Assembly: GCA_036785325.1 (NCBI GenBank)
Contig: JAXIVH010000025.1
Coordinates: 1,494,372-1,558,371, forward strand
Length of the DNA stretch: 64,000 bases
Reading direction: 5' to 3'
Source: Urophycis tenuis
Lineage: Eukaryota > Chordata > Actinopteri > Gadiformes > Phycidae
Shown piece by piece: positions 1 to 38,503 of this stretch (the first letter of the stretch is position 1; the number at the start of each line of letters is the position of its first letter). Both the position numbers and the translations under genes were made by a program. The notes beneath the pieces are model-generated. The model saw only the letters and a program-made list of their open reading frames with translations. It searched no databases and had not been told where the DNA came from.

Positions 1-866
1 CCCTTTTTTCTTTTCCTTTTCTTTTCCTCTTTTCTGTTTAAAAAAAAAAAAAACACACACATCCACGGCTGGCCTTTGGGCGTGCAAGCATCCCCCCCCC
101 CCCCCCCCCCCCTCCCCATCCGGCGAATTAGCTGTGTTGTCGGCGCACATTCGGGACGCGGGACTCATTGTGCCGCCGCTTGTGATGTTGGCGAGGCTCG
201 CTAAGTAGGGAAATTCTGGGCGAGATGCTGCCCTCCGCGGTCGGGCTGTTTTTTTTTTTTTTCCTCTTTCTTTTCCCTGTGTGTCTTTGTAGGGCTTGCA
301 CTTGTTCATTGGAGCACAGCGTTTAAGTGGGCCACAAGGGAGTGGTTGAATGGGGAGGCAGAAGGTGTGTGCGTGTTGTGTGTGTGTGTGTGTGTGTGTC
401 TCTGTGTGTGCGTGCGTGTGCGTGTGTGCGTGCACGTGCAAAAACCACTAGGTTGTGTGATGCAAGTGGGCATTTTTTTTATTTTATTTTTTTTTGTTTT
501 TACTTGGATTTCTGTGATTTGATTTGGCTCCGCACTCTGAAGACGTATCGTTTTGGTGTTTTTTTTTGTGTGTTTTTTTCCGGGATCAAAGTCTCTCCTC
601 GTTTCTCTGTTCCAAGTGTTTTGGAGAGGAGGCTGCATTTCAACTGTTGTTGCGTGATGTGCTGCTTTATCTGGCTGCGTCTCCCGGGCATTACATGTTT
701 ACTGGGGTGGTTAGATTTTTAACGTTTTTTTTTTTTTTTTTTTGCTGAATAATTTATTTTGTTTGCGCTGAAAAATGCTGCCCGAACCACGTGACTTTTT
801 TTTCTTCTCGCAACCGGCGTCTTTTATGAATAACGAGGAAAGGGAATACATTTTTAGCTGGATCCA

Positions 867-1033
<167 letters not shown>

Positions 1034-1930
1034 ATTCCTAACCCTGTGACCTGACCCCCACTCCACACTGAGGTTGTGTTGGCGCAGAGCAGACCTGTTG
1101 ACGTGGCGTTACCTGCCAGTGATTAATACGGCTCTATTCAAAGGTTTATTATGAATAAAGCCCCCCACACACACACACAGAAAAGATGATGCCCCCCCCT
1201 CCTCCTCCCCTCCCTGTTTCTGAAGGACACCTCTGCAACAGGCAGGAAGAAGGAGAAGAACAATAAACAAATCTCAGGCCCACGCGGTAACAAAACCAGC
1301 AACACAACAAAAAAATAAACCGCGCCCGCGTGATACGGTCGGGCTAACGGGGACACAGTGCTCCCCCGAGAGCCTGCTGCAGTGAGGAGACCAGTCTTAA
1401 TTAACCAAGAGAGGCTTGGTCATGGAAAGAGTGCCTGTGTGTTTGCATGTGTGTGTGTGTGTGTGTGTGTGCGCGTGTGGTTGGACGGGGCTTACCTGGG
1501 CGGATCAGGAGCGTTCAGCGGCCCTGCTCCATTGAAGCGCACACGCTGGCGGGCGGCCGCGTGTTTGCGGCGCTCATCGCCGCCACGGCGTCCCCCCCCC
1601 CCCCCCCCCCCAGCGTTAATGCGCTCGGCCGCCGGGTGAAGCGCGCGCTTTGTCAGCCCCTTGAATACGTGTCAAAAGTCGATCCCTCTCCGGGGCGGGG
1701 TGGGGGGGGTGCAACAATGTGTGGACACACGCAGATCAAGCAGTGGGCATTTTGAATCGGGGCGGTCCGAGTCACAAGTGGGAACGGGAAAACCTGGTCT
1801 TTTATTTGTATTTTGTATTTTTCTTGTGTGTGTGTGCGTGTTATTCGGGCGAACGCTGAACCCGAGCCACCGCGCTCAGAAATGGCAGCAATTAGGCGCC
1901 TTGTTAAACATTAACCTTTATGGCGGCTGC

Positions 1931-2090
<160 letters not shown>

Positions 2091-2390
2091 GAGAGACCGC
2101 AGCATGTGTCTGATGCGTGAGCACCACAGAAGGAGACGCCACAGAAACAGCTAGCAGGGTTAGCGCTAAGCGGCACCGCTCATCAGAACACAGACGTCTC
2201 CTCTCCCCCCTCCCCCTCCTCCTCCTCCCACCACCACCACCACCCTCCCCCTTTCTCTCGATGGTCTCGACGACGCAGACTCTGCGTCCCCGGGGCTCGT
2301 GGCGTGCGTTTGCGTCGGCGTGCCGCTCAGCGCCCCCCCCCCCCCCCCCAGGCGTCTCAACGTTGTGTTGTCTTCTGTCTTCCAGGCGCC

Positions 2391-19326
<16,936 letters not shown>

Positions 19327-19717
19327 ATGGGGTGGGTGGGGGGGGGGGTCCCCTGGTTACTTCTCTGTGTGAGGGGCCCCCCCACCCCGACTACTTCTCT
19401 CTGTGAGGGGGCCCCTGGATACTTCTCTCTGTGACGGTACCCCTGGATACTTCTGTGTGTGAGGGGCCCCCCTAGATACTTATGTGTGTAAGGGGCCCCC
19501 CTGGATACTTCTGTGTGTAAGGGGCCCCCCTGGATACTTCTGTGTGTGAGGGGCCCCTGGCTCCCTTTCTGTGTCAGGGGCCCCAGGCTATTTCGCTGTG
19601 TGAGGGGGGGGGGGGGGGGGGCCTGGCTACTTCTCTGTGTGAAAGGCCTCTCTCCTTGTTTGTCTTTTTTATTTTTTCCAAGGCTTTTAGACTCATTTCT
19701 TCTTGTGTTCTTACTCC

Positions 19718-19761
<44 letters not shown>

Positions 19762-20580
19762 CCCTGGGTGTCTGGGCCCCTGAGTCATGTCTGTGTCTTG
19801 CACCTGTTGCCATCGACACGCTCTGGGCGGAGACGTGTCGACATCTTTAGGGGCCACATAACGCTGCCGCCTGTACATGTTGCTGCTGTGAAGAGTGACG
19901 TAGACAGCGGTTGAAGTGGGGGGGGTGGGAGGGGTAGGGGGGTTGGGGGGGGGGGGGGGTGCATTTGTACAATGAAGAATAGATTTTGCCTGTGAGACTT
20001 GGGCCTGGGGTCTGACCCCCGGACCCTTCAGACAGGATGTACAGTTAAAAAAGAAACTACCACAAAAAAGGGAACTTTCGAGATAAAGAAAAAACGAAAC
20101 ACCATGTATACATACAACTGATGTCTTAGAGCTCAAATCCAAGTCACAGGTCCCAGAGCAGCATAGTCAAATTGATTGGCCGGACTTGTGTGTGTGTGTG
20201 TGTGCGTGTGCGTGTGTGTGTGTGTGTGTTTGTGTGCGTGTTTGTGGTTTCAAACCGTAGTTGAGGACTGAAAATCTCATGGTGCTATATGTATTATTTT
20301 CGTAAAAAACAAACTGAAAAAAAAACATTGATTTTTAATTTATTGACGGAAATGATCTGCGTTTAACACCCTCCCGATTGTGATTATTAGTGCGATACAT
20401 TCCAATCGTCGAAGAAGGAACTTGGGAAGGCAAATGATGTCATGTTCTTTTTGTATGGCTAACAATCAAATGGAGTTACTCTGAAGGGGAAACACAGGCC
20501 CGTGGACCGCGTTCCATTAGTCCGTTCTCCTCCCTTCTGTTTGGTCTGTTGGGCGGTCGAAGTCAACTCACACTGCCTGG

Positions 20581-20701
20581 GAGAGACACACATGCATACA
20601 CACATTCACACACACACACACAAACACGTGCACGCACATTGATACGCACACACGCACACACACAGAAGGCAGACGTGATGTGCTGTGTGCTGCCACTACT
20701 G

Positions 20702-20765
<64 letters not shown>
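20581..20765. repeat. (CA)n microsatellites
   Basis: Two CA blocks (about 20588-20664 and 20705-20765) separated by a short unique spacer. Confidence 0.95.
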
Positions 20766-20766
<1 letters not shown>

Positions 20767-21080
20767 CACAGAGACAGCAGTGGTGTGGGCAGGTTGACCG
20801 CCTCCTGGACCCCATTCATTGTTTTAATCTTAATGCATGACTATAGACGGCCCTTTTACTCCTTTTACTTTAGCAAATGAGTTGAGCGACGATTCTATCT
20901 TTTTTTTCTTCTTTTTTTTTGTTCCTCGTATCATTGCAGTTCTGCAGTCTCTGAGATTTCCTGAGTTAAAGATGGACCAAAAAAAAAAACCCCAAACAAA
21001 CACGAACCAACCCACCCACCGACCAAGGGGTAGTACCTTTGCGGCTTTTTTTTTTTTTAAACACGGCCCCTCCGTGCCAC

Positions 21081-21084
<4 letters not shown>

Positions 21085-21130
<46 letters not shown>

Positions 21131-21172
21131 TATATATATATCTATGTATACAGATATCTATCTCTATATAGC
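21085..21172. repeat. (CA)n-(TA)n-(TATC)n compound microsatellite
   Basis: CA repeat passing into TATATA and then ATCTATCT tetranucleotides. Confidence 0.92.
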
Positions 21173-24100
21173 TGTTGTCTGTCCCACGGTGCCATGTCGC
21201 AGAGCAGAAGGAATGTCAGGGATTTTATGTACCTCGGCTTTATCATAGTGCCTTAATCCTCCTCCAATGCAGCTGTTCTTCGTGGGCACGGCTGTGCGCC
21301 CCCCCCCCTCCCCCCCGCTAGCCACTAGCTGTGTCTGGTGACCGGTGGCTGGATTTGGGCTGGCTAACGACCCCAGGGTAGGCAGGCAGGGCTGGGGGGG
21401 GGGGGGGGGCAGGGTGCGGGGTGGTGGTGGTGGTGGTGGTGGCGGTGGTGAGGGGGGGGACTGCGGTTAGCTTTTCTGCTTTTTTTTTTTTTCACGTGAC
21501 CCGATGTTTGGGTTTAGTCCTCAGATTGTGGTCTTTTGTTTTGTTTCTTCCTCGCCTTGCTCGGCCTCATGCCAGGCGAGCCCGCGCATCCTTCTTCACT
21601 AGTGGGTGGACGTGTGATTGTACCCCTGAATGTGTGTCTGTGTGTGTTTCCGTTTTTGTGTGCAGCTATATGTGCCTGATTTTTTTTTTTTTTTTTTTTT
21701 TTTTTCAAGGGGTGTTATGTTTTTATTCACCTGTGCATGCGCATGTACATGAGAGAGTGTGTGTGTGTTGATCCATCAGTCACCCTACCTCAAACCAGTG
21801 GTGCCAGCCCTTTGCCCCCCCCCCCCCCCGACAACACACACACACACAAACACACAGACACACAGACACGCACACACACACACACCGCCATACACCAACT
21901 ACACTGTACACCACTTTTCTATCACTTGTTCACACTTCTCTCATCTCTCTCTCTCTCTCTTTCCACACACCCCATCCCCATCCCCCTGCTTCAAGATCAT
22001 GTTTGTACAGAGGACCAAAAGTAGATATTTTGATATTTTAAAGATATAGTCTATATATGATACACTACTTTTGTTTGTAATCTTGGTGGGGGGGGGGCTT
22101 TTCCAAATGTGATTCTGTGTGAGTTCTTCTGTGGGTAGCTCTTCTGTTCCTGGTGGGTTTGTAGACTGTGAAATGAAACGGACACCAGGGACCAACGTTT
22201 TGTTCTGAGAAGTGTGAACGTGTACTTGAACCGCCGCAGGAGGAGCGATCGAGGGTTCGAAAAATATGAAGACGACGACAAAAAAAAAAAGAAAACACTC
22301 CGACTGGGGGTGTTTTTTTTTTTTTTTTCGTTTTTCGTTAAAAAAATTCCGTTCGTTTTTGTTTTTCTGTTTCGTTTTTTTTTTTTTTTTTTTTTTTCTC
22401 GGGGGTTGCTTTTGTTTTCTCTGGAAGGTTCTTTTTCCTGTGATGTGTACGCTGGGAGTGCCGTGAGCTACTGGTGATCCGTGGGACCGTGTGTGACCTC
22501 CAGTGGATTCCGCCGCATGCTTCGCTCACCGCTTCTTCTGCATTCTGCGTCACTTGATTTGCGAAACCTTCGGGACCGGACACTCCACTATGGCCTACTG
22601 TGCTGCTGCGATGTTCCTTACAACAAAAAAAAAAAAAACTAAATGCATAACTACTGTACCGGTTTTCTACTTTCATTTTGTTCCTTTTCACTTTTTTTTT
22701 TTTTTTGGTTGTGGAAAGCGAAAGATGTTGCATTGTACGAGATCGACACTGATGAAATTAGTTTTCTGTTTTTTTTGTTTTGTTTATTATTAATTTATTG
22801 GTATTTATTGTGTATTTTTATTTCAATCTTGAAACGTTCTTATGCACCTGTGACATACAAGTTGTCGTAAAGAGATGTGAAATGTTTAGAGTCGGAACGC
22901 TGTCATTGACCTGGGGGGGGGGGGGGGGGGGGGGCGGGGTGAACCAGCAAACTCTCTCTGTGTTGGTGCAAGACGCACCAACACACACACACACTCCACT
23001 GCGTTGGCAGTACCGCGTCGTCTTGCGGCAGCACGCGTTCGTCCACGGCGACTGGACGGGGATTTGCAATGCATGTCTTCAAAGGAACAGAGGGCTCGGT
23101 CAGACCTCTTGCTCTGGCTAAGGCTCAAACTACACTGTCCCACCTCCCCCCCCCCCATCCCATAGTTGTTTACTGAGAATGGAGACAATGGGAGCTCTCT
23201 TAAATTGATGTGCGTCAAACAAACTTATTATCATGGTTTTGATCATTAGTATAGGTGTCCCAGATTGCATGGTTCATGCAGGACGTAGAATTATATAACT
23301 ATCCGGAGAGACTTGAAAGCTATTTTTAGAATTTGTTAATTATTATTATTATCATTATTATTATTATTATTATGAAGGAAAATAAATGATGACCTAATCA
23401 GTTTTTTATCTAACACACACACACACCCAACACCGTGCGTGTGTGTGTGTGTGTGTCAGGTAATTCAGTGGCTAAATGTCGAAATAACTGTTGCCCGGCA
23501 CTGAACCGACGCTTCCAGCGTGCACGCTGCAGTGTTACCTTACAATGGTCGTGTGCACGTCTGTGTTTCGCATCGCATGTCTGAACCCATTCAGACGTGC
23601 ATTCCTGAACTCGTTTTTCACTCCTCTCGTCAGATTGGACCCCCCCCCCCCCCCTCCTCTGAAAAAATAAAAATCCTCAATTATTTATTTATGAGCATTG
23701 CACTGACTACCACCGCTAAGGTTCGCCCGACAACAAGTGCGTCATCCAGACGCAGACTGCCTGCGCGAGAGACCCCCCCTCCCCCACCCCCTCGTACATT
23801 CACGTTGACCGGAACCACGGCGTACAATTACGAGAGGGACGTCTGCTTTGCCTGAAACTGAAGCTACTTTTTCGGGATTTTTCTCTTTTCTTTTACTAGT
23901 CCCTGAATATGTTGTTTTTTTGTTGTTGTTGTTGTTGGTTTTTTTTGTTTTTTTTGTTTTTTTTTTACCTTGCTGCCCTACCAATCAGTTGGCGATTCCT
24001 CGATGCCCAAAGACCTTGGTGTTTTTCAGTGATGTGGGTTGCTGAATAGCTTGCTATGTGTTTCTAAGTGTGTACTAGATGATGCATAGCGGTTCATGAC

Positions 24101-24953
24101 GACATGTGGCCATTCTTAAGGGGTTTTTTTTTAATTTTTTGTTTTTACTTCCTTTGGTTTCGTTTTTTTTTTTTGTTTTTTTTTGTTTTTCAACTCAAAA
24201 CGCAAAACTCACTCGTCGTATGAAAAAAGCTGTAGGTGTTAATTTCTGTGGATTTTTGTGCCTGGACTGAAAACGACTTTTACGAAGTATGTCGGAGAAA
24301 AAACAAAACAAAACAAAAAAGAAAAGAGACATTTTGTGCTTTAGAATTCTTAAGTGCTGTGTGGACACGCCCCCGTAGGGCCACGTGGTTCCTGTTTCTC
24401 AACATAATGTGCCAGACCGGTGAATCAAGATTATCTTTACTTTCATGGATGCCTGCCTGGGTAACACTGGACTTATGCCACTGCTGCCAACACAAGTTTA
24501 TCGGTTCACATATTGTATGATATTGTTTGTTATTATGATTATAATTTTTTTTGTAAAAAAAAAAAAAACACAAAAAAAGAACTACAAAACCTTTTACGAA
24601 TGAACCCATTTCATGCTAGATTACGTTTCAAACATAAGCTACTCCGACGTTAACTCCCGAGAATACAGCTAGGAGCGAGGGAAATGACTCACCATCTGCA
24701 CAAAACAGGCAGCTTCAGTGACACCCCACCCCCCCCCCCCCCCCCCCCCTCCCCACCATAGCAGACTCCAGTGCCTTTGATTTTTCACCCTATAGCCAGA
24801 GCACACCATTGATCTCTTGTCGTCCTACAGAACACGAAGGCTGCTCAGTGCGCGTCTCGCAGAGAAGTGCTGGGACCACCGAGTCAGAAAACATTCACGC
24901 GGACGGCGCTCCGCTTTGGTCGGGCTCTTTAAAGATTCTCTGATCGATGTGAG

Positions 24954-24991
<38 letters not shown>

Positions 24992-25834
24992 TACACTCGG
25001 TGGACAACCCTGCAGATAGATTGAGCATTTTACTGTATTACACGTACTACTCTTGAGAAACAAAGGGTAGCGTCAATGCTATCCAAAACGAGATACATTT
25101 CTTCATGATTGTGATTTATTTTATTTTTTTCCTTTGTAGTTAATTATATTTTTAATATTTGCCCCTCCGAATGCTGTGTTCCGTTCAGATGTTCTCGGTT
25201 GGCTGTTTTCAAGTGCCATTGGTGTATTGAGTTGTGGCCATCTGTAGCACGCTCTAACGCAAGCACAAGTATTTGGCAGTGGCATTTGGGGACGTTTCGT
25301 TCATTGTTGTTCAATTTGCCCTCGTTTTTGAAAAGGAAAAAAAAATGTAAATAACTAATTGGAAAAAAAATATTTATTTATGTCTTTAACTATTTGATTT
25401 TGTCGATTTGTTTTATTTTACTTTTTTATTTTTTATTTGATCAAATGGTTGGAGGCTGTGCTTTTGTGATTTTCCTCTCACGTTTCTCTTTTTGGATAAT
25501 TGTATAGTATCTAATATATACACACGGATTCCCTGTGGCCCTTCTTGTGTGTGGTTTCAATTCTTTTCTTAGTAGACTGTATCTTTTCAAATTTGGCAAG
25601 AGCAAACCAGTGCGTTTAAAAGGGTGATTTGTATTGTGTATTTTGCATTAAAAAAAAGTTACAACTGGGGGACTTTTATATTTATAAAGACATATTATTA
25701 TTTAGTGTGTCGTATTGATGAATATAGGTACTATTAAAGACACATGTAGTTTGGTTTTCTGAATATTTCAGATCTCGGCTCAGGCTAGCTTATTAGTGTT
25801 GTTTTCTTAAAATTTGTGGCTTGTCTTTATCAGT

Positions 25835-25840
25835 AATAAA
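25835..25840 (+). terminator. rfx3: Candidate rfx3 poly(A) signal AATAAA
   Basis: Canonical hexamer in CAGTAATAAACTTTTTT, followed by a T-rich and TGTT-containing stretch that could act as the downstream element. It is the last plus-strand AATAAA before the smad4 3' end. Confidence 0.55.
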
Positions 25841-25945
25841 CTTTTTTCTTGTTGAAAGCCTGTCGTTACTGAGTTCACTCCCAGGGCAAAGGACGCAACA
25901 GAGCGTTAGACCGGCAGCTCTTTCCTCGTAGTTTGACTTATTGAT

Positions 25946-25951
25946 TTTATT
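25946..25951 (-). terminator. smad4: Candidate smad4 poly(A) signal AATAAA
   Basis: TTTATT on the plus strand is AATAAA on the minus strand. It lies 1.8 kb beyond the smad4 stop and about 110 bp from the rfx3 signal, a plausible tail-to-tail arrangement. Other minus-strand signals further upstream cannot be excluded. Confidence 0.4.
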
Positions 25952-27719
25952 CCATGATATGCACACATCACTGACATCTTTCAGACCAGGTATGTATTCA
26001 GAATGCCATGACATCCCAAGAACAATACAGACTTTGATCATCAGCACTGGCACAAAATGTACATTACGTTTTTTTTTTTACAGTTTAAATATTTTCACTG
26101 AATCGGTTCGATGGTGGAAAGGTAGGAAAGTGTAGAAAACACGGCGACGGTAATGAGGGGAGACAAAGTGACGGCGGGGGTCTTTTAAAATGCTTCTGCC
26201 GAATAGCGCCGAGAACTTGACAAATCACAAAGACAACGATGAACGATAAGATTGACGTTTGCTTCACCAACACCGCAGACATCCGAAGCACAAATGATGA
26301 TCATCTATTTGGAGGGCGCCCCTTAAAGTACTCCAGCTATTGCAAATAAAAACCTGAAAAAGGGTTAACACACATCAGGCCCAGATCCCTCCAGTTTGGT
26401 CCTGTGTCTGTCTGTAGTTTTTTTTTTTTTTCACCACTGACGTTTTCCTAGAAGACAAGACTGCAAACCTCTCACTTTGGATGTAGAGTCCATTTGGCAT
26501 CATTATGGCTTAAACTTCCTCTCACAGTTAACCTTGCGTCCCAACGCTGAGGAATATTTGAGGGAGCCATCGAAATAGTGCTTCAATTGAGTTCCTGTGC
26601 AGCACGTTATACCGACCTCTGGGATGTGAAAATCAATAGCATGGGTTGGGTTGTTTTTTTTGTTTTGTTTTTTAACATTGATTTATCAAAAACATTTAGC
26701 ATCTTTACACTGAGGATATGGCGATACAAAACAACCACATATGACTGAGATTATACAATATACTGAAACAAAAAAATGGTAAACAATCATTGAGGTGATA
26801 ATACATGTACATGATATGGGTAGCTAAGAAAAAAGAAAAATGACTAGTGTAGGTTATCATAACATAAGTATAACATTGAACGTATGGCTAGCTACCTTTC
26901 CAAATAGGAACAATGTCAGTAACTGTTGATTTTAGTTTTGAAACTAAAAGTTTTATAAAAGCATCGACGAATGAAAATGAACTTCTTGGAAGACGAGCTG
27001 AGGTATGTTCATAAAAACGTTGAATTCAGGAAAAGAAAAGTTAACTACTGATCAGATAAGCAAATATTAAAAGCCAAACAAGGACCTCCATCCAACCAGA
27101 CTCCATTCTGTTCTTGAATAAAAACTAATTTACCATTTACCTTCATAGCGAAGACCAAAGTTGGGCCCCTGTATAAACGCATTTACCTACCGTAAAAAAA
27201 TCATCTCTCGCGCTACACTTATACTTTATATCTTTTTGTAAGACACATGCATTTCTTAAAAACTATTCTCAAAGTCATCCGCTGGTGTGTCTTCACACAC
27301 GCTCACCACTAAACCGTCTGACTAACACCGGCATGCAGTCTCTCCCGTGACCCCATCGCGCCTCCTCCAACGATCAGCATCTTACAGAGGGATTTCATAG
27401 TAGCATAGAGTTACACTTAAGTCTTACAGCAAAAACAGAAGAACGGCAAAGTACACGACTTCACGCACGATTTCCAACGGTCATAAAAAACAAAACAAAA
27501 CAAAAAAAACCTAAAAACACAAACGTTGTACGTTGTTTCGGGGGGGACGCGTCGGCACGAGGGAGCGCTGGAGACCGGAGGGTCTCAACGTTCACGTTCC
27601 CCCAGACACCCTGCAGAGTTCCTGCTTTCGACCAGCCTGGTCCAACACACAGGGGCCTTCAAAGTAAAAGTCTGACATGATGGTGTTTTTTTGTTTTTCC
27701 ATACGAGTTCCAGAGCAGT

Positions 27720-27785
27720 GTTAGGGGTTGGGGGGGTTGCAGGGGTGGAGGAGGGGTGGGGGGGGTGGGGGTGTGGGGGGGGGGC
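27720..27785. repeat. G-rich tract immediately 3' of the smad4 stop
   Basis: Runs of four to eleven G separated by single T or A on the plus strand; in the smad4 mRNA this is a C-rich start of the 3' UTR. It could form a G-quadruplex on the plus strand. Confidence 0.85.
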
Positions 27786-35801
<8,016 letters not shown>

Positions 35802-36488
35802 TCAGAGTAATAGAGTGCGTTGGGAAGTCGGGCGGAGGCCTAAGCAACCTGGTGGGGGGTCAGAGAACTGTTGCTTATGCGCCTCCGCTTATTGGTTGGA
35901 GAGTCATTTTCCTATGAGACGTTCGCTGCCTGATACATTAATAAATCTGTGAAAGATGCCGCATGTTATTGCGTGATCGTATGTAAACTTTTAGTTTAGC
36001 ATGTGAGCGTTACTCGTAAACTGTGAACAGCCCGGCTATTACACAACTTCGTCTATAGAGTTGCAGTAATTATGCGTTAGTCGTAGTCAGCAACATCATT
36101 CAATTATCTATAGTATGCAAAAAACTAACTACGTTAAAAGATATCTACCATTATTCATTCTGCGGAAGTGAAACATGAAGAAAATATCCAATATTTCTGT
36201 TCCAATTTAATATGATTATTGTGCAAAGTTGCTGTGCTTCAAATAACAGATTTTCTAAAATGAGAGGCTAGACAGCAGACAGTTGCAAGTCTATTATGTA
36301 GATGATTCGATACAATGTGGGGTGTAAGATTGCAATTGCATTTGACAGAATTGGGGCTAGTGTTGGCTGAAGAGCACAGTGATGAGACCTACATGTTAGC
36401 ACTACATTGTTTTATTTAGACCTCGGTTAAAGCTTAAAACCGAGCTACATAATGCTAAAGTTCAAAATCGTAGTGAAGGTATACTTAC

Positions 36489-36840
36489 AGTCCCTGCTCC
36501 AACCCGTTATACGACACCCAGAGGACACCGATATTGGAAGCCTTTCCTATATAGAGCTATAACTGCTAGCTAGTTAGCGTGCAGGCAGGCTAGCAAGAAG
36601 ATAATCAAAACTTGCTAGATAATATTTTAAGGACGCTGGACGGCCGATTTTCCAGATGTATCTCTATCATGTCGAATGAAGCTCTAGTAATGTAGTATTA
36701 AGTTGCCACTACGTCCTACTACACCCATTGGCCCGCTAAGAGAGGTTGTTTCGTGCAGAGATGATTTCCTAAATGCGGCTAATGGTTAGCTGGCACGAAA
36801 ATAAACAAAAGTCCTCTCCTCCACCCATGCAGCTGCAGCG
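36489..36840 (-). other. smad4: Possible smad4 non-coding first exon
   Basis: A strong donor, GGGACT|GTAAGTAT, on the minus strand ends at 36489, about 0.8 kb upstream of the start codon exon and downstream of an NRF1-like site. No coding potential. Only the donor and position support it. Confidence 0.3.
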
Positions 36841-36843
36841 CAT

Positions 36844-36855
36844 TGCGCATGCGCG
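36844..36855. promoter_or_regulatory. NRF1-like palindrome near putative smad4 promoter
   Basis: TGCGCATGCGCG matches the palindromic NRF1 consensus. It lies about 1.15 kb upstream of the smad4 start codon, in a locally CpG-containing stretch that could be the promoter. Confidence 0.4.
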
Positions 36856-36899
36856 AACACCACGTTGCGTATGACACAGTCATGGCCATTTTTTCAATG

Positions 36900-38472
36900 G
36901 AAGTGATTGCAAACTGAACTATACATAGTACATAAATACTTACATAAAATACGTGATATCAACGTACAACGTAAAATGATATCAACAGTGCGAACATAAT
37001 ACATATTTGTCAATGTTAATGATGTTAGCGTGCATATCATGATTAATTAGCAAATATATTATGTAGGCCTACTGTAGGCCTATATACATTTATTTATTTT
37101 TTTTATTTAAATGAATGTCTTTTTTACAAGCCCACATTTGACAGAATGTCTTCATCATCAGGTAAACCAAAGAGTCACGAAAGTCCACTGACAGCGTTTA
37201 CTCAGTTTGTTTGGGTACGCCAATCACAAACACTATGGGCGTCAAGTTTGATTCACAAACGTCATGTTCCTTCAGCAATGTTAACACGGAGATCAGCAAG
37301 CGCCAGCCAAGTGATACATTTTTTTCCCCCAAAAAAAATCACATCTACCGAGTTCACCTCTCCTCTCGATGTAATTGTGCTGAGCGGTGTGCGGTCCATT
37401 CATCGCTTCAGCCTGACCTTGACTTTTGCTTTTGTTGTGAATTCTCACCGTCCGTTGTTTGGAAACCAGAGAACGTTGTAGAGCCGCGGTGACCTTCACC
37501 GCGGGGTCACCATTCCAACCGATACCCCATCTCTAGGGATTAGGCTGGTGTTTTGATCTATATGGTAACCGCAACTATTCAGGGTTTTTTGTTTCTGATA
37601 CCATTCATCCTGACCTTGTTTTGTCCTTCACCTTGTGTTGTCGGTGCACCTATGTCTATTTCAGACTTCACCGACAGTGATTAGGTGAAATAACATTGGG
37701 ATTATGGGCTATAGTTCCACTTTGCTAAACCAGACCAGTAATAGAGACTGGTACACGTAGTATGTGCCCACCCCTTCATCATGATGAAAATAGTCATTAA
37801 ATAGATCATTTCAAATAATTGCTGGCTGCAGTCGAAAGATGCTACATAGAGCAGCTTTAAACTTCCTAGCCTTGACTGATCATCACTTAAACTTCCTACT
37901 TGCATCTCTTTAATGGGGAATATAAAAGGAAGATGGGCCCAGTGTTGTTACCCATGCTGACTCCAAATTAGCAAATTAAACAAACAATCTTTAACCATGA
38001 CTCTACGGACATGCGGTACGAATGAGTCCAGCAGCACTAGTGTGAAAGTATGTTCCTCTCACACGTTCTCAGAATCTCATAAAGACTTGAACCTCCGTGT
38101 CCTTGACTCACGTGCATGCAACAGAATCCATCTCCAACAAGAGAATGAGGTGGGATTCCAACATTTCTCTTTCAGATTCTGGCCATACCCAGGATGGCTC
38201 ATAGGTGGTCTGTTTTAGATTAGTCATTTTTGCCAAGAGTTTGCATTGGCTGCTGTGAGAGTCTGAGAATATGTCAGAAGATTAATGAATGGGTCAGAGA
38301 GGAGGATCATAAAACATCTTTCAGAATGATAAATGTGATTTTATTTTTGCATGTAGGTATGTGTGTGTGTATGGGTGTGTGTATTTGTATGTATGTGTGT
38401 GCGTGCGTGCGTGCCTGCATGTGTGTGTGTGTGGGTGTGGGTGTGGATGTGTGTATTTGTATGTGTGTGTTT

Positions 38473-38503
<31 letters not shown>

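Larger units (their letters stand above)
19327..25860 (+). other. rfx3: Putative rfx3 3' UTR and downstream sequence
   Basis: No further coding exon was found. The stretch holds poly-T (19722-19761, 21680-21706, 22374-22397), poly-G (19961-19979, 21395-21409, 22914-22934), CA repeats and A/T-rich 3'-UTR-like sequence from about 23.2 kb onwards. The AATAAA at 25835-25840 is the best terminal signal. Whether one transcript covers all 6.5 kb is not shown by the sequence. Confidence 0.5.

Noticed and set aside
37146..37481. 111-codon plus-strand frame between smad4 and bmp10-like
   Set aside because: No recognisable domain, no splice context, and an overlapping frame of similar length exists; most likely chance.
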